Shown: positions 27,069 through 35,677, counted from the first letter of the stretch. The stretch: DNA of 64,000 nt from Candidatus Thorarchaeota archaeon (GCA_016840385.1 JAEOSL010000002.1:1-64000); one strand, 5' to 3'. Notes: generated by a model from the letters alone, not told the origin. Program-made: numbers and translations.

Positions 27069-27194
27069 ATGAAAGCCACTAGGCTCTATACTCGAGTCTA
27101 TCTGGCGCGATCAAAAGACCGCCGGGAGATTGACGCAGTCGAAGATCTGAGTAAGGTTAAGATCGATAATTACGTTAGTTACAAACCAAGCTAG
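27069..27194 (+). CDS. Possible 41-residue leaderless small protein
   Basis: In the 333-base gap 26981-27313 this plus-strand frame starts at ATG 27069 and ends at TAG 27192-27194. It reads MKATRLYTRVYLARS then a polar stretch to the C-terminal YVSYKPS: small, basic and soluble. A TATA-like TTAATATTA is centred 26 bases before the ATG (27039-27047), the classical spacing for an archaeal leaderless gene, and there is no Shine-Dalgarno. No family is recognised. The remainder of the gap, 27195-27313, shows nothing clear. Confidence 0.3.
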   Translation: MKATRLYTRVYLARSKDRREIDAVEDLSKVKIDNYVSYKPS

Positions 27195-27313
27195 AATAGA
27201 CCTTAACAACAGATCTCTTTCAGAAGATGAGTGGAAATAAGGTCTATGAAGGCTGTTTTTGATTCTTTGAAGTATTCTGAAGGTTCTTTCGTTAGCAGTG
27301 ATGTAAAGAGTTA

Positions 27314-28237
27314 CTAAGATTCCTCCACCTTGATGCCTAATTTCTCCCAGGCAGGTGTACTCTTTCGTTGCATGTATTGTAAGTGTGTCTGAAGTCCAAA
27401 CTCATCAGGTGCATGACCAAAAGCGAGGGCAAGTAATTCAACTACATGCATCACATCAAAAGTATAATCAGCTTCAAAGTGTTTTTTGATCTCTACTTGT
27501 CCCAGGTCTAACTGTAATTCACAGAATGGGCATGGTGTCACAATGACATCTGCACCGCCAGCCTCAAGGAGACTGTCGAATTTTTGCTTTGTAAATTCTA
27601 GCGCAATTTTCACATCAGCAGTTCTTACTGCACCGCCAGCACCACAGCAAATTAGCTCATCCTTGTAAGGTACATATTCAGCGCCGGAGGTTTCACAGAG
27701 GTTTCGGAAGATGTGAGGTCTCTCAGAATCGTCTTTCTGTTTGATATTCTTAGGACGCATCCAATGACAACCGGGATGAAGTGCCATTCGAACTCCAGTA
27801 AATGGTCGAGTGACCTTCTCACGGATTTTGTCAAGTCCAACCAATGAATAGAGTGCATCCACATAGTGCCAAACCTCTATTGTTCCTTTGAACTCACGAT
27901 CGACCACTGATAGATTATCGTTTACTGCATCTCGTAGCTCATCATCATGTTTGAGCTCATGATTGGCATCCCAAAGACTTGCAAAACAACCGTTGCATCC
28001 AGTGGTTATGGGATGACCACCAGCTTCTGCGATAGTAAGATTTCGAGCTGCAATAGTTGCCCAAGTGACACGGTCGAAAGATCCGAAGACACCAGGTGCA
28101 GGACAACATGTTGCACCTTCCATATCGAGGAGTTCTAATCCAAGATCTTTGAATACAATCTTAGCAGCACTCTCGATACTTGGATATCTATGAGGTATAA
28201 TGCAACCTAGAAAATGATAGAATGACTTGTCTGCCAT
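27314..28237 (-). CDS. hdrB: HdrB-like subunit 2
   Basis: 307-residue HdrB closely following the methanogen pattern: FLGCIIPHRYPSIES at the N-terminus, the first motif as GATCCPAPGVFGSFD, then GCNGCFAS. The second motif is CCGAGGAVR, with CPFCELQLD. These Cys sets hold two non-cubane [4Fe-4S] clusters that cleave a disulfide in classical HdrB. It lies 3 bases after hdrC2 on the minus strand, so the pair is one unit. In the absence of visible mcr or mtr genes the substrate may not be CoM-S-S-CoB. Confidence 0.92.
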   Translation of the reverse strand: MADKSFYHFLGCIIPHRYPSIESAAKIVFKDLGLELLDMEGATCCPAPGVFGSFDRVTWATIAARNLTIAEAGGHPITTGCNGCFASLWDANHELKHDDELRDAVNDNLSVVDREFKGTIEVWHYVDALYSLVGLDKIREKVTRPFTGVRMALHPGCHWMRPKNIKQKDDSERPHIFRNLCETSGAEYVPYKDELICCGAGGAVRTADVKIALEFTKQKFDSLLEAGGADVIVTPCPFCELQLDLGQVEIKKHFEADYTFDVMHVVELLALAFGHAPDEFGLQTHLQYMQRKSTPAWEKLGIKVEES

Positions 28238-28240
28238 AAT

Positions 28241-28792
28241 CTATTCCTCCTTTGTTTCCTTCTCAGCAACTAGCTTATCAAAGCCTGTCTTCTTAGCTAT
28301 TTTCTTGATTTCTTCAATAGCTTCAGGGAATCTGCTAGCATTAGGAGGTACTCGCTCAAGACCGACCTTCTCACGTAGGTTCTCCCACATCTCTTTTTCC
28401 AAGGGTACAGCGTGGCCAGCTTCGAGAACCTTTAACGCAGCCTTTTGGTGAGGTACAAGCATGTACCCCTCAGCCACAGCGACATTTCGAATTGCTTTAA
28501 TGACGTCTGTCGGCATTACATCCTGAGGGCAACGATCTGTACAGGTGTAACAAGTTGTACAATACCAGAGCTCTGGTGATGAAATACACTGTTCTTTCAA
28601 ACCGAGTAGTGCTTTTCTGATAATCCCTCGAACGAGATAATTAGTACGTGCTCCAGCAGGACAACTACCTGAACAAGTTCCGCACTGGTAACAATTCTGG
28701 ATATTTGGACCTCCTGTCTTCTTGATCATCTGTACAAAGGAATCATCAGGAGTGTCAATCTCAATTGCGGTTTTTTCTTCTGCACTTGTCAA
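28241..28792 (-). CDS. hdrC: HdrC-like iron-sulfur subunit 2
   Basis: 183-residue HdrC. [4Fe-4S] motifs CYQCGTCSGSCP (about residue 35-46) and CTTCYTCTDRCP (about 80-91), followed by the conserved DVMPTDVIKAIRNVAVAEG helix. The C-terminal third has the pattern KAALKVLEAGHAVPL seen also in HdrC3 (TSEYLLETGHAVPI), so these two are closer to each other than to HdrC1. It precedes hdrB2 and is divergent from the radical SAM gene across 98 bases. Confidence 0.9.
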   Translation of the reverse strand: MTSAEEKTAIEIDTPDDSFVQMIKKTGGPNIQNCYQCGTCSGSCPAGARTNYLVRGIIRKALLGLKEQCISSPELWYCTTCYTCTDRCPQDVMPTDVIKAIRNVAVAEGYMLVPHQKAALKVLEAGHAVPLEKEMWENLREKVGLERVPPNASRFPEAIEEIKKIAKKTGFDKLVAEKETKEE

Positions 28793-28890
28793 GATAATAC
28801 ACCGACTGCTAGGGTGTGCTTGAATCTCATCCTTAAATCCATTACCGAAAGGTCGTAAAGTTATTCACTCAATTATGAGTTAGTATAGTA

Positions 28891-29973
28891 ATGTATTGTC
28901 CAAATCATGAGGACCAAAGAAGGATTGTTTCTCATTCTATTGGTGTCTGTTCCGAATGTATCAGAGGTAATTCTAATTCTACTAAAATTGCGAAACAAAC
29001 TCATGAGAGATTGAGACTCAGGGACAAGCTAGTTCCAACTATTCCATCCGAAGGGGAATTTGTATGTGGAGAATGTGGGAATCATTGTAGAATAAGTGAA
29101 GGTGAAGTGGGCTACTGCAATATCAGAATTGCAGAACGTGGGAGAATTATCGATAGATTTTCTGAGAAAGCTGTTGTGTCTTGGTATTTTGATCCCCTAC
29201 CAACTAATTGTGTGGCAGATTGGGTCTGTCCCATCATGACGAAAAGAGAGATTGGAAGTGGAAAACAGCGTCTCAAGAATTTCGCAGTCTTCTATGGTTC
29301 ATGTAACTCGGATTGTTTCTTTTGTCAGAATGCAAGTTACAGAACAATGATGGCAAAAGGAACTCCCCTAATGACTGCAGAGGAACTTTCTGAGTGTGCA
29401 GATGATTACACTGCATGTGTCTGCTATTTTGGAGGAGATCCAGCATGCAATCCAGAACACTCGGTAATGACCTCAAAACTTCTGAATGAAAACAAATCTA
29501 TTACAGTCTGCTATGAAACAAATGGTAACATCTCAAAGAAATGGCTTGATGCCATAACGGAGATAATCGAATCAACCGGTGGTACATTAAAATTCGATTT
29601 GAAAGCCCATACCCCTCAAATCTATGAGGCCCTTACTGGAATATCTAATACTACCACACTTCGTAATTTCGAATCGCTAGCTGTTTCAAAAAGAGAACGC
29701 GAAGGTGAGTTCTTAGTTGTCAGCATTCTCCTTGTTCCAGGATATATCGACATCAAGGAAGTAGAGAAACTATGTTCATTCATAGCGGATATTGACCCAA
29801 CAATTCCGACAGCGCTCCTAGGCTTTAGTTCCCACCATGCTATGAATGATCTACCAAGAACAAGTGTTGCGCATGCTCAAGCTGCTCTTTCTACAGCTCA
29901 AGACAAGGGCTTGGAGAATGTTCGGATAGGAAACTATGGATTATTAGGGAATCATGGTTACTATTTTGACTAG
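28891..29973 (+). CDS. Radical SAM protein (PflA-like)
   Basis: 360-residue radical SAM enzyme. The cluster motif is CNSDCFFC (Cx3Cx2C) at about residue 138-145, the GGDP motif (the family's GGEP) is in CYFGGDPAC, and a later YETNGN and KFDLKAH follow the PFL-activase pattern. The N-terminal region has extra cysteines (CGECGNHC, GYCNIR) like those of archaeal AmmeMemoRadiSam/PflX-type proteins, possibly an accessory cluster or zinc. It may activate a glycyl-radical enzyme or perform a modification, but no glycyl-radical gene is seen. It separates two Hdr blocks and probably has its own short-leader promoter. Confidence 0.85.
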   Translation: MYCPNHEDQRRIVSHSIGVCSECIRGNSNSTKIAKQTHERLRLRDKLVPTIPSEGEFVCGECGNHCRISEGEVGYCNIRIAERGRIIDRFSEKAVVSWYFDPLPTNCVADWVCPIMTKREIGSGKQRLKNFAVFYGSCNSDCFFCQNASYRTMMAKGTPLMTAEELSECADDYTACVCYFGGDPACNPEHSVMTSKLLNENKSITVCYETNGNISKKWLDAITEIIESTGGTLKFDLKAHTPQIYEALTGISNTTTLRNFESLAVSKREREGEFLVVSILLVPGYIDIKEVEKLCSFIADIDPTIPTALLGFSSHHAMNDLPRTSVAHAQAALSTAQDKGLENVRIGNYGLLGNHGYYFD

Positions 29974-29999
29974 TCAATTTCGATTAGGACGACTCAATC

Positions 30000-30008
30000 C
30001 TTATATCT
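30000..30008 (+). promoter_or_regulatory. TATA box of the hdrC3-hdrB3 transcript
   Basis: CTTATATCT lies about 45-52 bases before ATG 30052, with expected transcription start near 30030 and the GAGG ribosome-binding site at 30041-30044. It resembles the TATA elements at 18198-18207 and 18291-18298. Confidence 0.45.
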
Positions 30009-30051
30009 CACTGAACAAGGAACCCGACCAACGAATTGCAGAGGAACTTTG

Positions 30052-30597
30052 ATGACAGACAAAATCTCTCGCGAAACAATCCACGATGAAGCAATCGATC
30101 CAGATTTTATTGATTCGATTGTGGAAGCTGGTGCAGACAGGATTAGAACATGCATACAGTGTGGTACATGTTCTAGCGTGTGCCCAAGTGGTCGACGAAC
30201 TGCTTTCAGAACTCGCGAGCTGATGAGGAAAGCACTTCTTGGTCTCAAAGACGAAGTTCTGTCAAGTCAGGACCTCTGGCTTTGTGCAACGTGTTTCACT
30301 TGTTTGGAACGTTGCCCTCGGCAGATCAAAGTAACTGATGCAATTGCCATTATGAGGAGTATGGCTGTAGAAGAGGGGCACATGCTCCCAGAACATAAAA
30401 AAACTTCGGAGTATCTACTTGAAACGGGTCATGCAGTTCCAATAAATCCTGCTAACATGGAAAAACGAAAAGAACTTGGTCTCGAGGAGATTCCTCCTAC
30501 TGTCCATTCAAGTGAAGAAGCACTTGAAGATGTGAAGAAAATAATGGAGAGAACGGGATTCAAAAAACTCATTGAAAAAGATGAGGAGGAAAAATAG
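30052..30597 (+). CDS. hdrC: HdrC-like iron-sulfur subunit 3
   Basis: 181-residue HdrC with CIQCGTCSSVCP and CATCFTCLERCP motifs for two [4Fe-4S] clusters. Flanking helices match HdrC2 (ELMRKALLGLKDEVLSSQDLW versus RKALLGLKEQCISSPELW). The ATG at 30052 is preferred over TTG 30049 because GAGG lies 7 bases upstream. The stop is directly followed by the hdrB3 start. Opposite orientation from pair 2 suggests independent expression of a specialised HdrBC. Confidence 0.9.
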   Translation: MTDKISRETIHDEAIDPDFIDSIVEAGADRIRTCIQCGTCSSVCPSGRRTAFRTRELMRKALLGLKDEVLSSQDLWLCATCFTCLERCPRQIKVTDAIAIMRSMAVEEGHMLPEHKKTSEYLLETGHAVPINPANMEKRKELGLEEIPPTVHSSEEALEDVKKIMERTGFKKLIEKDEEEK

Positions 30598-31497
30598 ATG
30601 ACTGAATCTCAAACATACTCGTTCTTTCTAGGTTGTGTAATGCCTAATAGATTCCCCAATGTTGAAGCAAGTATTCGTCTTGTTTTGCCAAAGTTGGGTA
30701 TTGAATTAGAGGATCTAGAGGGCGCTAGTTGTTGTCCAGCACCAGGAGTGATTAGATCCTTCAGTGAGCCTACTTGGTTAGCACTTGCATCAAGGAATCT
30801 AGCTCTTGCTGAGATGGCAGGACATGACCTTCTTACAGGATGTAATGGTTGCTATGGAACTTTCAAGGAAACTTTGACTGAAATCCGAGAGCACCCAAAG
30901 AGATTGAAAGAAGTTCAAAAAGTTTTCAAAGGAATGGGTCTCAAGTTTAAAGGAGAAGTTGAGGCGAAGCATCTCATTGAAGTCATCAGTGAGCTTGATC
31001 CTGAAGATATTAAGAAGCTCCTCACAAAATCTCTCGAAGGTATTAAGGTGGGGGTGCATTACGGTTGCCATCTCTTGAAACCAAGTAAGAATCGACCGTG
31101 GGGACAGACACAGCGTCATACGTTCCTCGATGAACTTGTTGAATTAACAGGTGCAACTAGTGTCAAGTACAAGGATAAGTTCCTTTGCTGTGGTGCTGGA
31201 GGCGGCGTTCGAGGTAGTCAAGTATCTGTAAGCGTTGATATTGCCAAAGAAAAACTTGACAATCTGATAGAAGCAGAAGTTGACTGCATCGTGAATGTCT
31301 GTTCTTTCTGTCATCTTCAGTACGAGGTTTCACAGAATCAGTTGAACAAGGAACTCGAGGAAAAGAAATACAAAATCCCAGTGATATACTTCACACAACT
31401 ACTTGGATTGGCAATGGGTCTTGATCCTAAGGATCTTGGGTTAGGAGTCCATATGATCAATACACAACCGTTGATAGATAAGATATTGGACAAGTAA
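30598..31497 (+). CDS. hdrB: HdrB-like subunit 3
   Basis: 299-residue HdrB: FLGCVMPNRFPNVEAS, first motif GASCCPAPGVIRSF with GCNGCYGTF, second motif CCGAGGGVRG with VCSFCHLQYE, and YGCHLLKPS between them. The C-terminal stretch YFTQLLGLAMGLDPKDLGLG is typical of HdrB. Directly coupled to hdrC3. With pairs 1 and 2 it means three alternative HdrBC modules could dock on the two HdrA hubs encoded nearby. Confidence 0.92.
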   Translation: MTESQTYSFFLGCVMPNRFPNVEASIRLVLPKLGIELEDLEGASCCPAPGVIRSFSEPTWLALASRNLALAEMAGHDLLTGCNGCYGTFKETLTEIREHPKRLKEVQKVFKGMGLKFKGEVEAKHLIEVISELDPEDIKKLLTKSLEGIKVGVHYGCHLLKPSKNRPWGQTQRHTFLDELVELTGATSVKYKDKFLCCGAGGGVRGSQVSVSVDIAKEKLDNLIEAEVDCIVNVCSFCHLQYEVSQNQLNKELEEKKYKIPVIYFTQLLGLAMGLDPKDLGLGVHMINTQPLIDKILDK

Positions 31498-31498
31498 C

Positions 31499-32431
31499 TT
31501 AGAACCATTTTCGTGCAGCATAGTAGACAACTATAGCTATTATTGAACAAGACACAAGTAGGATTACTACAAATGCGGTCAAGCGGGCGTCAAAGGTAGT
31601 GGATGTAGTTGTCCCGTTTGTTGTTGTAGTTGTAGTAGTCGTGGTAGTTGTTGTTGTAGTAACAATGTCTCCAGCTGTGAATGTCGAATCGGAATGATCT
31701 AAGGAGAAGTAAATACCGTCAGTGACTTTTACTTCTACGAGATATGTATCAAGTTTGTCTAATGCTGAACAGTTCCATTCGAACCATGTTGTGGTTATTG
31801 AGGATGCAAGAATTTCAAAGTTATTCCCATTATCTGAAGAAATGAGAACATCAAACTGATGCAAGTCTTCTTCATTTATGTCAGATACACTCCAGGTGAT
31901 GTTGTTTGTCCCAGTCCATATTTCATTCCCATTTGGAGATATCACAGTAACAGTGGGAACGAAGAAGTTACCAATGTATACATTCTCCAATGTTTGGATG
32001 AATACAGACCCATTAGTTAACCAAACTGTAGCATTGATAATACATGTAGCGTTATTTCCAAGAAACCTAGTATCGATTTCAGTTGTATTTGAATAAAGTT
32101 CCTGAAACAAAGTAGCAGGAATTGCTGGGGCAATGACCTCAAGACGTGATCTATCCGATAGGGATTCATTCCATGTAGCGGTTATTACAACATGATCCCC
32201 TGCAATTAATGAATCTGAAGTGACTGGTCTTTCTGTTGAATCTGATAATGTGTGATATGTTAGATTTAGATTTGGAATGGCAGCTAGTGATACGGATTCT
32301 ATTGGACTAGCACTGGATTCTGTATTCTGGATTGGATTCATAGGTACGGATACTGGCAATATTAGAGATATCATAAGAGCTAGAATCACTGCGAATTGTA
32401 GACATCTATGCGAATTTGTTAGACTACTCAT
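31499..32431 (-). CDS. Thr-stalked surface protein
   Basis: 310-residue predicted cell-surface protein. A signal peptide or anchor (about 10-32) is followed by a beta-sandwich-rich ectodomain, with several NxT/S sites, containing an Ig/fibronectin-like segment (TVISPNGNEIWTGTNNITW, about 155-235). A run of 14 threonines plus NGTTTSTT forms a stalk, and a C-terminal transmembrane helix (about 285-305) ends in AARKWF. The poly-Thr linker is typical of archaeal S-layer-attached proteins and is a likely O-glycosylation site. The start codon shares a base with the stop of the membrane-anchored regulator upstream (TGATG). Confidence 0.8.
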   Translation of the reverse strand: MSSLTNSHRCLQFAVILALMISLILPVSVPMNPIQNTESSASPIESVSLAAIPNLNLTYHTLSDSTERPVTSDSLIAGDHVVITATWNESLSDRSRLEVIAPAIPATLFQELYSNTTEIDTRFLGNNATCIINATVWLTNGSVFIQTLENVYIGNFFVPTVTVISPNGNEIWTGTNNITWSVSDINEEDLHQFDVLISSDNGNNFEILASSITTTWFEWNCSALDKLDTYLVEVKVTDGIYFSLDHSDSTFTAGDIVTTTTTTTTTTTTTTNGTTTSTTFDARLTAFVVILLVSCSIIAIVVYYAARKWF

Positions 32432-32916
32432 CAGTCATCATCACCTTCAGGGAATGGTTGTTCTCTCCAAACTTTGAGAGCTTCATACCACAATATTGCA
32501 CAAGATAATATCAGGAGGGCAAGGAGTATAGCTGAATACCAATCTACAAACCAAAATGCAAGTGTTGCTAGAGCTGCGGTTATTGAGGTAAAGAATGTGG
32601 CATAGAACAAGAATCTCGGCACCATGAGACGACCTTTACCCATGAATTGATTCAAGATTCCAATCCGTACATCACGTGTCACACTATATTGTCCATGAAC
32701 ATCCTTCTCAACAAGACCATACTGTCGTAATCTTTCCAGATGGTGCATTGAAAGAGAGGGACTGGATAATTTAGCACCACGTTGAATTTCTCTTGCTGTT
32801 AGTGGTTCAGTGTGACGTAACATATACCAATACACACTGAGAGTCTTTCCCTTGATTAGTTGAGCCAATTCTTCATCTGTAGGCCTATCTTTAGTCAAGA
32901 CTCCAACACAACCCAA
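32431..32916 (-). CDS. Membrane-anchored winged-helix regulator
   Basis: 161 residues from a TTG start. Residues about 15-85 form an ArsR-like wHTH (LTAREIQRGAKLSSPSLSMHHLERLRQYGLVEKD, in pieces LTAREIQRGAKL and SMHHLERLRQYGLV), followed by two hydrophobic helices at about 98-120 and 124-145 and a polar C-terminus EGDDD. One-component regulators tethered to the membrane are known in archaea. It is coupled by a one-base overlap to the Thr-stalked surface protein, so the pair may sense and respond at the envelope. The start is uncertain because no ribosome-binding site is visible. Confidence 0.78.
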   Translation of the reverse strand: MGCVGVLTKDRPTDEELAQLIKGKTLSVYWYMLRHTEPLTAREIQRGAKLSSPSLSMHHLERLRQYGLVEKDVHGQYSVTRDVRIGILNQFMGKGRLMVPRFLFYATFFTSITAALATLAFWFVDWYSAILLALLILSCAILWYEALKVWREQPFPEGDDD

Positions 32917-33110
32917 TATTGTAACTTCTCGTAACTATGATGGACACTTAAAGACTGCTAATTGAGTTCTCGGTAAGAGTCCGGCAAGGCAAGGCTAAAA
33001 AGGGGTTATAGTCCGCCATGGGTCACGCCTGAATGCAATGTTCGGTATTACCTCTAACTAACTCAGGAATTGAGTTGGTTCTCACAAATGCGGATCCGGA
33101 GAGAGCATAG

Positions 33111-33452
33111 ATGTCGACAGTCAGGAAACCCATCACACCAAGGCCCCCAAGAAGACGAGAGAAGGTCTTAGTAATTCTTCAAGAACAATGCAAACAATGC
33201 GGTCTCTGTATTGAATTCTGCCCGAAGAATGTACTTTGTTATACAGATATTTACAATCGAAAGGGGTACCATCCAATCACAGCCTGTGACATTGATGCCT
33301 GTGTGAATTGTGAGTTCTGTGAACGTATTTGCCCCGACATGGCAATCTTTCTTGCTCCTAAAGAAGAGGCTGAGAAAGCATACAAAGCTGGAGCCGTACA
33401 AGAAGGTACTGTGATTCCTGAGTTCGAAGTTGAAAAGGAGGAGTCTGAATAA
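33111..33452 (+). CDS. korD: 2-oxoacid:ferredoxin oxidoreductase, delta (ferredoxin) subunit
   Basis: 113-residue diferredoxin subunit. Motifs CKQCGLCIEFCP and CVNCEFCERICP bind two [4Fe-4S] clusters that pass electrons to soluble ferredoxin. The order delta-alpha-beta-gamma is the KorDABC arrangement of 2-oxoglutarate:ferredoxin oxidoreductase. ATG 33111 has GGAGAG about 9 bases upstream, and the stop overlaps the korA start (TAATG). The 200 bases before it carry the operon promoter; a candidate TATA is the GGGTTATAG stretch near 33017, though it is weak. Confidence 0.9.
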   Translation: MSTVRKPITPRPPRRREKVLVILQEQCKQCGLCIEFCPKNVLCYTDIYNRKGYHPITACDIDACVNCEFCERICPDMAIFLAPKEEAEKAYKAGAVQEGTVIPEFEVEKEESE

Positions 33453-34588
33453 TGCCAGAACGCGTCATGTTCACAATGGGCGATATTGCCTGTGCCGAAG
33501 GTGCACTCAGTGCAGGTTGCCGTTATTTTGGAGGGTATCCAATCACTCCTGCAACAGAGATTGCTGAATGGATGTCAATAAGGATGCCCAAAGTCGGAGG
33601 CGCTTATGTTCAGTACGAGGATGAGATAGCAGCCATTACAAGCGTTATCGGAGCCTCATGGACAGGAGCAAAATCAATGACCGCCACATCTGGTCCTGGA
33701 GTTAGCTTGATGTTGGAGGCAGTTGGACTTGCTGTGATGACTGAAACCCCATTGGTCTTGGTCAATATCATGCGTGGAGGTCCAAGTACTGGTCAGCCAA
33801 CACGAGGTCAACAGGGAGACATTATGCAGGCAAAATGGGGTAGTCATGGTGACTATCAAATAATCGCATTAACCCCTGCCTCTGTTCAGGAAATGTTCGA
33901 TCAGACTGTTCAAGCTTTCAATTTGGCAGAAAAATACAGGACTCCAGTTTTCATTCTAGCAGATGAAACTGTAGGACATATGAGAGAAAAACTTGTTATC
34001 CCTGATGAGAAAGACTTGAAGTTGGAATATAGAAAAACTCCAACCGTAGATCCAAAGGATTATCTTCCATTCAAAGCGGATGACGATCTTGTTCCACCAA
34101 TGGCCTTGTTTGGTTCAAAATACCAATTCTATGCCACTGGCCTGACTCATGATGAGCGTGGATATCCCAGCGACAAAGAGGATATTCAGATTGAACTCGT
34201 TACTCGCTTGCAGAACAAGATTCTCCATAATGCTGACAAGATCATTGATGTCGAGCGAGTGGAACTTGACGACGCAAAGATTGGAGTAATTGCCTACGGC
34301 ACTCCATCAAGAAGTGCAAAGAAAGCCATCAAGGACGCTCGTGAAGAAGGCATCAAAGCTGGACTTCTTCGGCTTAAGACGGTGTGGCCATTCCCAGAGG
34401 AACAAGTAGCACAACTCGCATCCGAAGTAGACCACATCATTGTTACAGAACAAAATCTCGGTCAGGTCTACTACATGGTCAAAGCTGCTGCTGCACCAAC
34501 GCCTGTTCATCTCATGTCAAAGCCAGCAGGAATGCCTCAACTACCGCATGAAATTCTAGACAAGCTAAGAGAAATCAATTCAATCTAG
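33452..34588 (+). CDS. korA: 2-oxoacid:ferredoxin oxidoreductase, alpha subunit
   Basis: 378-residue alpha subunit of the thiamine-diphosphate enzyme that oxidatively decarboxylates a 2-oxoacid to the acyl-CoA while reducing ferredoxin. Family features: GDIACAEGALSAGCRYFGGYP and ITPATEIAEWM at the N-terminus, YVQYEDEIAAI, and TMTATSGPG-like SMTATSGPGVSLM around 74-86. The GYPITPATE form with subunits D/A/B/C points to 2-oxoglutarate or a branched-chain oxoacid rather than pyruvate. Specificity is inference. Translationally coupled to korD. Confidence 0.92.
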   Translation: MPERVMFTMGDIACAEGALSAGCRYFGGYPITPATEIAEWMSIRMPKVGGAYVQYEDEIAAITSVIGASWTGAKSMTATSGPGVSLMLEAVGLAVMTETPLVLVNIMRGGPSTGQPTRGQQGDIMQAKWGSHGDYQIIALTPASVQEMFDQTVQAFNLAEKYRTPVFILADETVGHMREKLVIPDEKDLKLEYRKTPTVDPKDYLPFKADDDLVPPMALFGSKYQFYATGLTHDERGYPSDKEDIQIELVTRLQNKILHNADKIIDVERVELDDAKIGVIAYGTPSRSAKKAIKDAREEGIKAGLLRLKTVWPFPEEQVAQLASEVDHIIVTEQNLGQVYYMVKAAAAPTPVHLMSKPAGMPQLPHEILDKLREINSI

Positions 34589-34786
34589 AATTAGTGACAA
34601 AGATTAAGGCTAACATTCTCGTAAGTGTTTTCATGAGAATCCTGCTAACTTGTTTAAGGGTCAGTCACAAAAACGAGTACTAGCGGTATCAACATATTAC
34701 AAAGAGGAATAGTAACAAAATTAGGTAATCGTAGATTAACAATGTTAAGCAAGCTCCTGAAAAAAAGGACGCCCACATCAACAACC

Positions 34787-34794
34787 CTTTTATC
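34787..34794 (+). promoter_or_regulatory. Probable TATA box for korB-korC
   Basis: CTTTTATC in the 242-base korA-korB gap, about 40 bases before ATG 34831. The ribosome-binding site GGGAG can pair with a CCTCC directly upstream of the ATG (AGGGAG-AAC-CTCCT), a small hairpin that could mask it. It implies korBC may be transcribed apart from korDA. Confidence 0.4.
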
Positions 34795-34830
34795 ATCTTT
34801 AGTTAGAGCCCGTGACAGGGAGAACCTCCT

Positions 34831-35676
34831 ATGACTGAATCAGCACCTGTCTTGAAACATCCTATGTTGAAGTACATCAGAGAAGATCGTCAGCCATGGA
34901 TTTACTGTTCCGGTTGCTCTATTGGAATAGTCACTGGAATGATTGCACGTGCGATTGAAAACCTTGGCATAGACTTCAACAAGACTGTTGTTGTATCAGG
35001 AATTGGATGCACCGGTCGAACATCTGGTTACTTCAAGACTGGAACCTATCACACAACCCATGGTCGAGCAATTGCTTTTGCTGAGGGTGTGAAGATAGCA
35101 AATCCAGAACTTGAGGTCATTGTTGTCAGTGGAGATGGAGACCTTGCTGCTATAGGAGGCAACCACCTCATTCATGCTTGTCGAAGAAACATCGACATGA
35201 CAGTCATTTGTATTAACAACTTCATGTACGGAATGACCGGCGGACAATTCGGTCCAACCACAGAACATGAACGTTACTCGCAAACCAGTCCACGCCCACA
35301 TGGAAATCTTGAGCACCCATTCAACCTTGTAAAACTTGCAGCCTCTTCAGGTGCTACCTTTGTTTCTAGATGGACAGCTGTACAAGTACGTAGAGCAACC
35401 AAATCTATTGAGAAGGGAATCAAGAAAGAAGGCTTTTCCTTTGTGGAGATTATTGGTGCATGTCCCACAGCCTACGGCCGAATGAATCGATTAGGGGACG
35501 GGGTTACAATGCACAAGCATTTGCTCGAAGTAGCAGAGATTCAAAACGGACTTCCACCACACGAGGCAGAACTCGACTATGCAAACAAGATCATCTGTGG
35601 AGAGTTTGTGGATATCGAGAAACCAGAGTATACTGCGGTCCTTGCAGAGATGCAACGTAAAGCCAAAGGTGAATAG
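34831..35676 (+). CDS. korB: 2-oxoacid:ferredoxin oxidoreductase, beta subunit
   Basis: 281-residue thiamine-diphosphate-binding subunit. The TPP motif GDGDLAAIGGNHLIHACRRN (about 110-129) includes the GDG and the downstream Asn region (CINNFMYGMTGGQ), and Cys residues in the N-terminal WIYCSGCSIGI and GIGCTGR segments suit a proximal [4Fe-4S] cluster. It pairs with KorA to form the catalytic heterodimer. A 242-base gap separates it from korA, unusual since these genes normally abut. Followed after one base by korC. Confidence 0.92.
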   Translation: MTESAPVLKHPMLKYIREDRQPWIYCSGCSIGIVTGMIARAIENLGIDFNKTVVVSGIGCTGRTSGYFKTGTYHTTHGRAIAFAEGVKIANPELEVIVVSGDGDLAAIGGNHLIHACRRNIDMTVICINNFMYGMTGGQFGPTTEHERYSQTSPRPHGNLEHPFNLVKLAASSGATFVSRWTAVQVRRATKSIEKGIKKEGFSFVEIIGACPTAYGRMNRLGDGVTMHKHLLEVAEIQNGLPPHEAELDYANKIICGEFVDIEKPEYTAVLAEMQRKAKGE

Positions 35677-35677
35677 A

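Noticed and set aside
31600..31660. Repeated GTTGTAGTAGT-like triplets, looking like a short tandem repeat or CRISPR remnant
   Set aside because: They are the reverse complement of Thr codons in the poly-Thr stalk of the surface protein at 31499-32431; no spacer-repeat structure exists.
32917..33110. Structured leader or riboswitch before korD
   Set aside because: Short GC-rich repeats (GGCAAGGCAAGG) are present but no stable extended hairpin or known aptamer pattern could be recognised.
35579..35677. Upstream extension of korC into korB
   Set aside because: It would overlap korB by about 100 bases; the conserved gamma-subunit start is at 35678, one base after the korB stop.
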